Assembly: GCF_900091595.1 (NCBI RefSeq)
Contig: NZ_FMCW01000012.1
Coordinates: forward strand, 124,001-188,000
DNA length: 64,000 bases
Reading direction: 5' to 3'
Source of the DNA: Micromonospora haikouensis
GTDB taxonomy: Bacteria; Actinomycetota; Actinomycetes; Mycobacteriales; Micromonosporaceae
Notes under the pieces: generated by a model
Databases searched by the model: none
What the model saw: the letters and a program-made list of their open reading frames with translations, nothing else
What the model was told of the DNA's origin: nothing
Part shown: positions 16,825-25,106 of the stretch, piece after piece
Position numbering within the stretch: position 1 is the first letter of the stretch
Layout: every line of letters begins with the position of its first letter
Made by a program: the position numbers and the translations under genes

Positions 16825-18615
16825 ATGGGCGAGCAAGAGGTTCCGGCGGGAACGACCGACCCCGGATCCCGGCTTGACCCCGGATCCCCACCCGCCCCGG
16901 GCGGTGGCCCGGCCGGCTCCACACGCACCCCGGTCGGCACCGCGCCGGCCGACGGGTCGCAGCCCGGGTCGGCCGGACGGGCGGCGGTGCCCGCCGCGAC
17001 AGCGCGGGCCCGGGTGAGCGTCTCCGGCGTGACCGTCCCGCCCGACAGCTCCGCGTTGCCGGTCGCGGGCAGCAGCGGCACCACGTACCGCGCGGGTGCC
17101 CCGGCGCTCGATTCCGTCCCGGGACGGCCTTCGACGCCGCCCGGCGGGACGATCGGGGGCGGCGCCACCGGGCCGACACCGGGTGCCGAAGGCGGCGGCG
17201 TCACGCCGGACGCCCGTGTCACACCGGCCGCCGGCGTCGGCGTGGCACCCGCCCCGGGCAGCGCCCGGACCGGCGCTGGCGTGCCGAGCCAGCGGGCCGG
17301 CGGCAGCGGGTCCGCCCGGGCCAGCGTCTCGGTGCCCGGCCTGAACCGGGTCTCCGCCGACGAGGCGGCAGGCGCCGTCGGGGCGGAGGCGGCCGGCGCG
17401 GCGAAGCCCGGCAGCGCCAAGGTCTACCGGTCGGCCCCGGTGAGCCCCGAGCCGCCCGAGCCCGCCCGGCCCCCGGAGCCGGCCGAGCCTCCGAAGCCGG
17501 CCGGGCCGCCCTCGCCGCCGGAGCCGGAGCCCGCCCCGGCACCCACGCCCGTTCCGGGGCCGAACCCGCCCACGCCGCCCGTGCCGGGTCCCCCGCCGCC
17601 GTCGCCGAACCCGCCGGTCCCCGAGCCGACGCCGCCGACCCCCGGGCCGTACCCGCCAGCCCCGGTCCCGCCGCCCGGCCCGGCCGTGCCGCCGCCGACG
17701 CCCGGTCCCGTGCCTCCGCCCGGTCCCGTGCCGGGCCCGCCGGTCCCCCCGCCCGGTCCGGCCGTGCCGCCGTCCCCGCTGCCGCCCGGCCCGATGCCGG
17801 CACCGCCGTTCCCGCCACCACCACTGACCGCGCCGGCCACCCCGACCTGGCCACCGGCCGGCCCGGCCGGCTCCGCGCCGTCGTCAGCTCCGCCGTCGTC
17901 CGGGGCCCCCGCGGGCTGGCCGGCGGGCCACGCCGCACCGCCGTTCCCGACGGAACCGGCGTCGCCGCCCGCCGCGCAGTCCCCTGTCGTGCCGGCCCCG
18001 GCGCTCCCGGCCTGGCCGCCGCCGACCAACCCGGCCACCCAGCGCGACGGCACGCCCGCCGCCGGCGGCGTGGCAAGGACGCCGGCACCGGCCGCCCCGG
18101 TCTCGGGCGTCCCCGCCTCGGCAGCTCCCGCATCGGCAGCTCCCGCATCGGGCGTCCCGGCGTCGGGTGCTCCCGCAACGGGGCTGCCGGCCGCAGGTCG
18201 GCCGGCGTCCGGCCTGTACGGCGCGGCCCCGACCACCGCCTGGCCGGTGGCGCCCCCGGACGCGCCTCCCGCGCCCCCGGGCGGGGCCCCCGGCGGCCGG
18301 GCCACCGTCGGCAGCCCCGCCCCTCGCCCGGAGCCGGGGACGGCCGACCTCGCCAGCACCGCGTACGGCACCGACGGGCCGGGCTTCGCCACGGTCGCGC
18401 TGCCCACCGGCAACCAACTGGACAATTCCGGCTCGCTGACCGGGCACATCCTGGCCCAGGGCTGGACGGACGCCCCGGCCGCGCGATCCAGCACCGCCAA
18501 GGTGCTGATCGTCCTGGTGGCGTCGCTCGGGCTGCTCGTCGCGATCGGCGTGCTCGTCGTGCTGCTGGCCGGCGACGCGATGGACGGGCTGGTCGGCGGC
18601 CTCCTCAACAGCTGA
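16825..18615 (+). CDS. Proline-rich protein with one C-terminal membrane anchor
   Basis: A 596-residue low-complexity protein. Residues 1-200 are Gly/Pro/Ala/Thr-rich, about 200-340 are dominated by PxP runs (PPEPAEPPKPAGPP and similar), and about 340-530 are Pro/Ala/Gly-rich. A single hydrophobic helix near the end (VLIVLVASLGLLVAIGVLVVLL) is followed by about 15 residues. There is no signal peptide, so it should be tail-anchored with the long disordered part in the cytoplasm. ATG at 16825 with GGAGG upstream. It follows the NlpC/P60 gene in the same direction by 114 bp. I recognise no family beyond general proline-rich membrane proteins of actinobacteria. Confidence 0.75.
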   Translation: MGEQEVPAGTTDPGSRLDPGSPPAPGGGPAGSTRTPVGTAPADGSQPGSAGRAAVPAATARARVSVSGVTVPPDSSALPVAGSSGTTYRAGAPALDSVPGRPSTPPGGTIGGGATGPTPGAEGGGVTPDARVTPAAGVGVAPAPGSARTGAGVPSQRAGGSGSARASVSVPGLNRVSADEAAGAVGAEAAGAAKPGSAKVYRSAPVSPEPPEPARPPEPAEPPKPAGPPSPPEPEPAPAPTPVPGPNPPTPPVPGPPPPSPNPPVPEPTPPTPGPYPPAPVPPPGPAVPPPTPGPVPPPGPVPGPPVPPPGPAVPPSPLPPGPMPAPPFPPPPLTAPATPTWPPAGPAGSAPSSAPPSSGAPAGWPAGHAAPPFPTEPASPPAAQSPVVPAPALPAWPPPTNPATQRDGTPAAGGVARTPAPAAPVSGVPASAAPASAAPASGVPASGAPATGLPAAGRPASGLYGAAPTTAWPVAPPDAPPAPPGGAPGGRATVGSPAPRPEPGTADLASTAYGTDGPGFATVALPTGNQLDNSGSLTGHILAQGWTDAPAARSSTAKVLIVLVASLGLLVAIGVLVVLLAGDAMDGLVGGLLNS

Positions 18616-18908
18616 GCAGGCGGCGGGGCACGCGCGGACAGGTAGACGACCCGGCGGGCGTGGGCGGCCCTGAGCGGACCGCACAGGCCACCGAGCCGGA
18701 CCGGAGGGCGGCTGAGCGGGCCGGGGATGGTGAGCCCGCCCACTACGGTCTCGTGGCACGGTGGCGGGTTTGCCTTGTCGCCGTACACTTGTCGTGATCC
18801 TTGACCCGGCGCGCGTGAGGCGCGCCCATGGGCGATCTTGCGGGCGATCCGGCGGCGTTCAGCTGCGGCAGGCCATCGCGAAGATGCGCCCCGCTCGAAA
18901 GGCATTTC

Positions 18909-21239
18909 TTGACCACGTTTGCTGACCCCAGCACGTTCCCGTCCGTCCTCGACACCACGGCCGAGGCGAACGACCCGGCCGACGCCCCCGCCGCCGAGAC
19001 CGGCTCCGCCGACGTCGCCGGGACCGCCCCCCGCGACACCGTCGACGACAACGCGGCGCTCGAAACCGCCGTCGTCGACGACGCGGCGCTCGGCGCCGCC
19101 GCCGACGAACCCGCCAAGGCCGACGCCAGCGAACCCGACGCCGAGTCCGACGTCGCCGTGGACTTCGGCGCGCTCGGCCTGCCCGAGTCGCTGGTCCAGG
19201 CGCTCGACCGGCTGGGCATCACCACGCCGTTCCCGATCCAGCGGGCCACCGTGCCCGACGCCCTCGCCGGGCGCGACGTCCTCGGTCGGGGCCAGACCGG
19301 CTCCGGCAAGACCCTCGCTTTCGGCCTGCCGGTGATCGCCCGGCTCGCCAAGCGCAACCGGGCCCGCCCGCTGCACCCCCGGGCCCTGGTGCTGGTGCCC
19401 ACCCGGGAGCTGGCCATGCAGGTCAACGACGCGCTCGTGCCGCTCGGCAAGGCGGTCGGGATCTTCCTGAAGACCGCCGTCGGCGGCGTGCCGTACGACC
19501 GGCAGATCGACGCGCTCCGGCGGGGCGTGGAGATCGTCGTGGCCACCCCCGGCCGGCTGGGCGACCTGATCAACCGGGGCGTCTGCCACCTCGACGACGT
19601 CGAGGTGACCGTGCTCGACGAGGCCGACCAGATGGCCGACATGGGCTTCCTGCCGGAGGTCACCGAACTGCTGGCCAAGACGCCGGCCGGCAGCCAGCGG
19701 CTGCTCTTCTCCGCCACCCTGGACGGTGACGTGGACTCGCTGGTCAAGCGGTTCATGACCGACCCGGTCACCCACTCGACGGCCCCGGCTACCGCCGCCG
19801 TGTCCACGATGGACCACCACCTGCTGCTGATCCCGCCGCACGACAAGTTCGCCGTGGCGGCGTCCATCGCCGCCCGGTCCGGCCGGACGATGCTCTTCGC
19901 CCGCACCCAGCTCGGGGTGGACCGGCTCGTCGAGCAGCTCGCCGCCGTCGGCGTACGGGCCGGTGGGCTGCACGGGGGCAAGACGCAGCGGATGCGCACC
20001 AAGACCCTGGCCGAGTTCCGCGAGGGCCGGATGAGTGTGCTGGTCGCCACGGACGTCGCCGCCCGGGGCATCCACGTGGACGGCGTCTCCCTGGTGCTGC
20101 ACGTGGACCCGCCGAAGGACCCGAAGGACTACCTGCACCGGGCGGGGCGTACCGCCCGGGCCGGCGAGTCGGGTGCGGTGGCCACGCTGGTGCTGCCCAA
20201 GCAGCGCCGGACCACCCTCGCCATGTTGCAGAAGGCCGGCGTCGAGCCGGCGGAGACCCGGGTCCGGGCCGGCGACCCGGCCCTGGCCGAGCTGACCGGC
20301 GCCCAGGAGCCCAGCGGCGTGCCGGTCCGCGACGAGCCGCCCGCCCCGCGCCGGCACGGCGACCGTCCGGCCGGGCCGCGCCGGTTCGAGGAGCGGGGCG
20401 AACGCCGCTACGGCGACCGGGACGGCCGGGGCGAGCGTCGCTACGGCGACCGGCCCACCGGCGAACGCAGCTACGGCGAGCGCCGCTACAGCGACCGGCC
20501 CACCGGCGAACGCGGCTACGGCGACCGGCCCACCAGCGACCGGCCGACCAGCGAGCGCCGCTACAGCGACCGGCCCGCCAGCGAGCGCCGCTACGTTGAC
20601 CGGCCGACCAGCGACCGCGGCTACGGCGACCGGCCCACCAGCGAGCGCGGCTACGGCGACCGGCCCACCAGCGAGCGCGGCTACGGCGAGCGGCGGCACG
20701 GCGATCGGGAGCAGCGCGTCGGCGGGGACCGCCGGTTCGGTGACCGCCCGACGGGCGAGCGCCGCCACGACGACCGGGGCGACCGAGGCTTCGGCGAGCG
20801 ACGGTTCGACGACCGCTCCGGTGGCGACCGCCGCTACGGCGACCGGCCCACCGGCGACCGGCCCACGGGCGAGCGGCGCTACGGCGACCGGCCGACCAGT
20901 GACCGGCCCACCGGCGAGCGGCGCTTCGGCGACCGGACGGCCGGCCCGCGTCGGTTCGACGAGCGCGCCGGTGGGGAACGTCGCTACGGCGACCGCCCCG
21001 GCGGCGACCGCCGCCACGACGACCGGCCCACCGGCGACCGCCCCACCGGCGACCGCCCCACGGGCGAGCGCCGCTTCGGCGAGCGGGGCTTCGGCGAGCG
21101 GGGCTTCGGCGAGCGGGGCGGGGACCCGCGTACCGGCGACCGGCGGGGCGGCTTCCGCCCCGAGGGGCGCGGACGGGACGACCGGCCCCGTGACGACCGG
21201 CGCGGCTTCGGCGGGCGACCGCCGGCGCGTACCCACTGA
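18909..21239 (+). CDS. DEAD-box RNA helicase with a long Arg/Gly/Asp-repeat tail
   Basis: A 776-residue ATP-dependent RNA helicase. An acidic N-terminus (1-80) precedes the Q motif FPIQRATVPDALAG, motif I GQTGSGKT (about 128), PTRELAMQV, TPGRLGDLI, DEAD in VLDEADQMADMGF (about 238), SAT in LFSATLDGD and the C-lobe HRAGRTARAG. From about residue 475 to the end the protein is a disordered tail of GDRPTGERRYG-like units. The TTG at 18909 is preferred because GAAAGG precedes it. An ATG at 18828 is in frame but would add 27 atypical residues. Relatives (RhlE/CsdA-type) unwind structured RNA in ribosome assembly and cold adaptation. The 293 bp upstream contain no other gene. Confidence 0.9.
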   Translation: MTTFADPSTFPSVLDTTAEANDPADAPAAETGSADVAGTAPRDTVDDNAALETAVVDDAALGAAADEPAKADASEPDAESDVAVDFGALGLPESLVQALDRLGITTPFPIQRATVPDALAGRDVLGRGQTGSGKTLAFGLPVIARLAKRNRARPLHPRALVLVPTRELAMQVNDALVPLGKAVGIFLKTAVGGVPYDRQIDALRRGVEIVVATPGRLGDLINRGVCHLDDVEVTVLDEADQMADMGFLPEVTELLAKTPAGSQRLLFSATLDGDVDSLVKRFMTDPVTHSTAPATAAVSTMDHHLLLIPPHDKFAVAASIAARSGRTMLFARTQLGVDRLVEQLAAVGVRAGGLHGGKTQRMRTKTLAEFREGRMSVLVATDVAARGIHVDGVSLVLHVDPPKDPKDYLHRAGRTARAGESGAVATLVLPKQRRTTLAMLQKAGVEPAETRVRAGDPALAELTGAQEPSGVPVRDEPPAPRRHGDRPAGPRRFEERGERRYGDRDGRGERRYGDRPTGERSYGERRYSDRPTGERGYGDRPTSDRPTSERRYSDRPASERRYVDRPTSDRGYGDRPTSERGYGDRPTSERGYGERRHGDREQRVGGDRRFGDRPTGERRHDDRGDRGFGERRFDDRSGGDRRYGDRPTGDRPTGERRYGDRPTSDRPTGERRFGDRTAGPRRFDERAGGERRYGDRPGGDRRHDDRPTGDRPTGDRPTGERRFGERGFGERGFGERGGDPRTGDRRGGFRPEGRGRDDRPRDDRRGFGGRPPARTH
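20380..21160 (+). repeat. Intragenic repeat encoding the helicase tail
   Basis: About 30 irregular units of 27-36 bp, built on CGGCCCACCGGCGA and CGCTACGGCGA-type words, encode variants of RYGDRPTGE, GYGDRPTSE and GERGFGE. Neighbouring units are near-identical at DNA level, as expected from slippage or unequal exchange, while the reading frame is kept. Length is likely to vary between strains. Confidence 0.85.
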
Positions 21240-21255
21240 TTCTGACGACGACCGG

Positions 21256-21293
21256 AACGCCGCCGCGGAGCCCACGCTCCGCGGCGGCGTTTC
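21256..21293 (+). terminator. Strong hairpin terminator after the DEAD-box helicase
   Basis: AACGCCGCCGCGGAGC (21256-21271) and GCTCCGCGGCGGCGTT (21276-21291) form a perfect 16-bp stem with a 4-base loop, followed by TT. It starts 17 bases after the helicase stop. Confidence 0.9.
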
Positions 21294-21337
21294 CGCTTGC
21301 GCTGCCGGCCGGTCCGGCGTGCCGTAATGTCCGGTTC

Positions 21338-21997
21338 ATGCCGACAATGCCGAAGTCGCTGTTCTGGGCCCGGACGGACACCGCCGGCAGCGAGCACGTG
21401 GTGTTCGACGACGGCGCCGGGCTCGGCGCGCAGGGCGTCGTGCTCGCCGTCGACCCGATCCCCTACACCTGCCGGTACCGGCTGACGGTCGGGCCCGACT
21501 GGGCGACCAGCCGGCTGGAGGTCGAGGCGGAGGGCGCGGGCTGGCAGCGGAGCGTGCGCCTGGAGCCGGCGGGCGACCGGTGGCGGGTGACCGCCGCCGA
21601 GCAGGGCGACCTGGACGCGGCGTTGCGGGCGGCCGGGCATCCGGCGGCCGGCCTGCCCGGCCTCGACGATCCGGACCGGCTGGCGGGCGCGGTGGACGTC
21701 GACCTGGGCGGTTCGCCGCTGTTCAACACCCTTCCGGTACGCCGGCTCGGGCTGGCCCCGGCCGCGACCACGACGTCGTCTCCGGGTCCGGCGGAGCCGG
21801 GGGCGGCGCACCGGATCACCGTGGCGTGGGTGCAGGTGCCCAGCCTGATGGTGCTGCCCGCCGAGCAGGTCTACGCGGCGCTCGGGCCCGGCCGGCTCCG
21901 CTTCGCCAGCGAGACGTTCACCACGGAGCTGGACGTCGACCCGGGCGGCTGGGTGCTGCGCTATCCGGGCCTGGCCGAACGCATCGCCCCGCGCTGA
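21338..21997 (+). CDS. Putative glycolipid-binding domain protein
   Basis: A 219-residue soluble protein. The opening KSLFWARTDTAGSEHVVFDD, the central GSPLFNTLPVRRL and the later PSLMVLPAEQVY match the putative glycolipid-binding family (formerly DUF1089), a beta-barrel group found in actinobacteria and proteobacteria. No catalytic residues or signal peptide are seen. ATG at 21338. It is convergent with the Cds1-like gene and separated from it by a family-1 repeat. Ligand and function are unproven. Confidence 0.75.
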   Translation: MPTMPKSLFWARTDTAGSEHVVFDDGAGLGAQGVVLAVDPIPYTCRYRLTVGPDWATSRLEVEAEGAGWQRSVRLEPAGDRWRVTAAEQGDLDAALRAAGHPAAGLPGLDDPDRLAGAVDVDLGGSPLFNTLPVRRLGLAPAATTTSSPGPAEPGAAHRITVAWVQVPSLMVLPAEQVYAALGPGRLRFASETFTTELDVDPGGWVLRYPGLAERIAPR

Positions 21998-22022
21998 GGG
22001 CCCACGGCCGCGCGGTCCGTGT

Positions 22023-22073
22023 TAACAGGGGTCCCCTGTACAACAGAATGCGTTAACAGGGGGCCCTTCCTTG
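22023..22073 (-). repeat. Family-1 51-bp interspersed repeat, copy 4
   Basis: On the minus strand it starts CAAGGAAGGG four bases after the stop of the Cds1-like gene, has GTTAACGC in the centre and ends ACCCCTGTTA. It fills the gap between two convergent genes. The minus-strand junction GCGCAAGGAAGGG is identical to that of the copy after btuD. Confidence 0.94.
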
Positions 22074-22077
22074 CGCT

Positions 22078-23169
22078 TCATGCGGGCCAGGCGCCGGTCG
22101 CCAGGAAGCGGTCGACGGTGGCCAGGTGCGGGGCGAGGTCGAGGCCCTGCCCGGCCACCCAGTCGTCGGCGTAGTACGTGTCGGCGTACCGGTCCCCCGG
22201 GTCGCAGATCAGAGTGACCACCGAGCCGGTGCGGCCCTCCGCGAGCATGCCGGCGATCAGGCCGAACGCGCCCCACAGGTTGGTGCCGGTGGAGCCGCCG
22301 ACGCGGCGGCCGAGCAGCGCCGAGCCGGCCCGCATGGCGGCCAGGGACGCGGCGTCGGGCACCTGGACCATCCGGTCCACCACGGCGGGCAGGAACGACG
22401 CCTCCACGCTGGGCCGGCCGATGCCCTCGATCCGCGAGCCCCGACCGGTGCACACCGTCCAGTCGGCGGCCTGCCAGGCGGGGTAGAACGCCGAGTTCTC
22501 GGGGTCGACCACGCAGAGCTTGGTGGGCAGCCGCCGGAACCGGGTGTAGCGGCCGATGGTGGCGCTGGTGCCGCCGGTGCCGGCCCCGACGACGATCCAG
22601 GCCGGCACGGGGTGCCGCTCCAGCGCGAGCTGGGCGTAGATCGACTCGGCGATGTTGTTGTTGCCCCGCCAGTCGGTGGCCCGCTCGGCGTACGTGAACT
22701 GGTCCATGAAGTGCCCGCCGGAGTCCTCGGCGAGCCAGCGCGCCTCGACCACCACCTTGGCCGGGTCGTCGACGAGGTGGCAGCGCCCGCCCTGGAACTC
22801 GATCTGGGTGATCTTCTCGGGCGAGGTGGACGCCGGCATGACCGCGATGAACGGCAGCCCCAGCATCCGGGCAAAGTAAGCCTCGGAGACCGCCGTCGAG
22901 CCGGAGGACGCCTCGACGATCGTCGTCCCGGGGCCGATCCAGCCGTTGCAGAGCCCGTACAGGAACAGGGAGCGGGCGAGCCGGTGCTTGAGCGAGCCGG
23001 TGGGGTGCACCGACTCGTCCTTGAGGTAGAGGTCGATGCCCCACTCGCGGGGCAGCGGGAACGGCAGCAGGTGGGTGTCGGCGGACCGGTTGGCGTCGGC
23101 CTCGACCGTGGCGATCGCCTCGGTCACCCAGCGCCGGCTGGCCTCGTCGCACCGGTCGAGATGAGTCAT
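22078..23169 (-). CDS. cds1: PLP-dependent cysteine synthase-family enzyme, Cds1-like cysteine desulfhydrase
   Basis: A 363-residue fold-type II PLP enzyme. The PLP lysine lies in [20 protein letters not shown] (about residue 58), the substrate loop in [15 protein letters not shown] and the phosphate-binding glycines in [15 protein letters not shown]. These blocks match mycobacterial Rv3684 (Cds1), which degrades L-cysteine to pyruvate, ammonia and H2S. An Lrp-family gene lies 74 bp upstream on the same strand, the usual arrangement for an amino-acid-sensing activator and its target. ATG at 23169. A cysteine synthase role cannot be excluded from sequence alone. Confidence 0.83.
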   Translation of the reverse strand: MTHLDRCDEASRRWVTEAIATVEADANRSADTHLLPFPLPREWGIDLYLKDESVHPTGSLKHRLARSLFLYGLCNGWIGPGTTIVEASSGSTAVSEAYFARMLGLPFIAVMPASTSPEKITQIEFQGGRCHLVDDPAKVVVEARWLAEDSGGHFMDQFTYAERATDWRGNNNIAESIYAQLALERHPVPAWIVVGAGTGGTSATIGRYTRFRRLPTKLCVVDPENSAFYPAWQAADWTVCTGRGSRIEGIGRPSVEASFLPAVVDRMVQVPDAASLAAMRAGSALLGRRVGGSTGTNLWGAFGLIAGMLAEGRTGSVVTLICDPGDRYADTYYADDWVAGQGLDLAPHLATVDRFLATGAWPA

Positions 23170-23243
23170 GTTCGGAAACGTAGCAAGCGGATCGGCCCTG
23201 GTCGCCGGCCGGTCGAGGCCGGCGAGGCCGCCGGGTGGCCCGG

Positions 23244-23702
23244 TCAGGTCGCGGGGCGGGCGAGCGGTTGCGGGCGGTTCTCCCACTTGGTGGACAGCGC
23301 GATGCCCGTCCGGGTGGAGGCCACCCCGGGGGTACGGTTCAGCCGCACGATCAGCTGCTCCAGCTCGGCGATGGTGCCGACCCGGGCCTTGAGCAGGAAC
23401 GACTCGACTCCCGCCATGAAGTAGCAGGACTCGATCTCGGGCATCCGCCGGAACGCCTCCAGCACGTCGTCGGTGTCGCCGCCGGAGTCCTCGACGATGC
23501 CGATGAGCGCGGTCACGCCGAGGCCGATGGCCTCGGGCTCGACCTCGGCCCGGTAGGCCCGCACGACGCCGCCCGACTCCAGCTTGCCGACCCGCTCGTG
23601 CACGGCCGGGGCGGAGAGCCCGACCTGGCGGGCCAGCTCGGCGTACGAGAGTCGGGCGTTGCCCTGCAACAGCTCCACGAGGCTCAGGTCGATGGCGTCC
23701 AC
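23244..23702 (-). CDS. Lrp/AsnC-family transcriptional regulator
   Basis: A 152-residue regulator. The N-terminal winged helix is [20 protein letters not shown] followed by [20 protein letters not shown]. The C-terminal RAM ligand domain includes [23 protein letters not shown] at 23702 gives the family's normal length; longer starts to 23759 add a non-conserved Cys-containing leader. It precedes the Cds1-like gene and likely controls it in response to an amino acid, perhaps cysteine. It is divergent from bldC across 268 bp that should hold both promoters. Confidence 0.88.
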   Translation of the reverse strand: MDAIDLSLVELLQGNARLSYAELARQVGLSAPAVHERVGKLESGGVVRAYRAEVEPEAIGLGVTALIGIVEDSGGDTDDVLEAFRRMPEIESCYFMAGVESFLLKARVGTIAELEQLIVRLNRTPGVASTRTGIALSTKWENRPQPLARPAT

Positions 23703-23970
23703 GGACTGTGACCCTAGTCGTTGGGGCGTAACGCCGGTCGCCCGGCATGCGTTGCACATGACAGTAGGTGAGTGTCCGCAGACCTTCGGTCGAGGGAGAG
23801 CAGAGACGCCCCAGTTTACTAACTTCCCACTCAGTGCGTTTTTCGCGTTTGGCGGACAGGCCAGGTCGCTGGTGCTGTAATTGCCATACGTCCCTCATGA
23901 CGGCTCTGGGCTCGCACCGGCCGGGGGCAGTGTGTTCAGCCGGGGGCTTCGTCGACGCGAGGAGGGGGCT

Positions 23971-24237
23971 GTGGACACTGGAGATCGCCTGCTGACACCG
24001 GGTGAGGTCGCCGCGCTGTTTCGGGTTGACCCGAAAACTGTGACGCGCTGGGCGGCGGCCGGCCGGATCGGCAGCATCCGGACTCCAGGCGGGCATCGCC
24101 GGTTTCGGGAATCCGAGGTGCGGGCCCTGCTTGAGGGGGAGGGCATGCTGGACGAGGCGGATGAGATGGGGAAGGCCCGTAACGTCGGCCCCGCCGCGTC
24201 GACCGGCCCTGGCCCGGCCAATGCCGGGATGTACTGA
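23971..24237 (+). CDS. bldC: Developmental regulator BldC (small MerR-like DNA-binding protein)
   Basis: An 88-residue protein consisting of one MerR-type winged helix: [20 protein letters not shown], then [20 protein letters not shown]. This is nearly the Streptomyces BldC sequence, followed by a short acidic and Gly/Pro tail. It has no effector domain; BldC is known to bind direct repeats cooperatively and to delay the start of development. The GTG at 23971 has GGAGGGGG three bases upstream; the longer open frame to 23881 is untranslated leader. Confidence 0.93.
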   Translation: MDTGDRLLTPGEVAALFRVDPKTVTRWAAAGRIGSIRTPGGHRRFRESEVRALLEGEGMLDEADEMGKARNVGPAASTGPGPANAGMY

Positions 24238-24251
24238 GCAGGTGCGCTGAC

Positions 24252-24283
24252 GGGCACGGGCCGGCCAGTCCGGCCCGCGTCCC
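24252..24283 (+). terminator. Hairpin downstream of bldC
   Basis: GGGCCGG (24258-24264) and CCGGCCC (24270-24276) pair around a 5-base loop, with flanking GGGCAC and GCGTCCC extending the stem imperfectly. It begins 14 bases after the bldC stop, between convergent genes. Confidence 0.6.
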
Positions 24284-24346
24284 GCCACCGGTCCCGGGCG
24301 TCGGAAGCCCGCAGCGGCAGGGCCGACCACCGGCCCCGGACGTGGT

Positions 24347-24976
24347 TCAGGAGCGGGTGGCGCCCAGCTCGCCGGACCAGCGGCGGAACAGCGTGTGCGG
24401 CACGCCCAGCGCGTCGAGCACCTTCCCGGCCACGAAGTCGACGAGCTGCTGCGCGGAGGCGGACGCCCCGGCACCGTAGAAGCCGGGGCTGGCCGGCAAC
24501 ACCACCGCCCCGGCGTCGTGCAGGGCGATCAGGTGCTCCAGGTGGCTGCGGGTCACCGGCGTCTCCCGGGGCACGACCACCACCGGCCGGCGCTCCTTGA
24601 GGTTGACCTCGGCGGCCCGCTGCAACAGGTCCTTCGACAGGCCGATCGCGATGCCGGCGCAGGCCGCCGTGCTGGCCGGCACCACCGCCATTCCGCGTAC
24701 CCGGTAGGAGCCGCTGCTGGGGCCGGCGGCGAGGTCGCCGGCGGGCCAGTGCCGCACGTCGGCGTCGCCCAGGTCGCGGCCGAGCCAGGCGGCGAGGTCC
24801 TCGGCCCAGTGCCCGTCGCGGAAGGCCCGCCCGGTCTCGTCGAGGATGGTCAGCCGGGCGGCCCGGGAGACGACCAGGTCCACCGGTTCGCCGGCGTCGA
24901 GCAGCCCCCGGACGACCGCAGCCGCGTACGGCGTGCCCGATGCGCCGGAGACTCCCACCACCCATGGTTCCCGCAT
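24347..24976 (-). CDS. UbiX-family flavin prenyltransferase (probable MqnM)
   Basis: A 209-residue flavoprotein-like enzyme. It has the UbiX opening [40 protein letters not shown], and the [16 protein letters not shown] and ASPGFYG blocks. UbiX makes the prenylated FMN cofactor used by UbiD decarboxylases; in futalosine-pathway organisms the UbiX-like protein is called MqnM. A UbiD homologue lies at 27095-28555. The ATG at 24976 follows GGAGGGC closely. It is divergent from the terpene synthase gene. Confidence 0.9.
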   Translation of the reverse strand: MREPWVVGVSGASGTPYAAAVVRGLLDAGEPVDLVVSRAARLTILDETGRAFRDGHWAEDLAAWLGRDLGDADVRHWPAGDLAAGPSSGSYRVRGMAVVPASTAACAGIAIGLSKDLLQRAAEVNLKERRPVVVVPRETPVTRSHLEHLIALHDAGAVVLPASPGFYGAGASASAQQLVDFVAGKVLDALGVPHTLFRRWSGELGATRS

Positions 24977-25106
24977 GCCCTCCAGCCTGCCTGGTCACGG
25001 GGATGGTCCACCGACCGCCCCCACCCCGGGCAGGGTGGGGGGCATCGCACGGGGTCGACCTGCCATGCTGCCGAAAACGATTCACGTCCCACAGGGGGAA
25101 TCGGTG

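Noticed and set aside
20380..21160. Regularly spaced repeats suggestive of a CRISPR array
   Set aside because: Units vary in length, there are no unique spacers, and the frame is continuous with the DEAD-box helicase, so this is a coding tandem repeat.
17424..21275. A 1283-codon minus-strand frame with repetitive Ala/Val/Pro content
   Set aside because: It is the reverse reading of the proline-rich protein and of the helicase repeat tail; no domain or start signal supports it.
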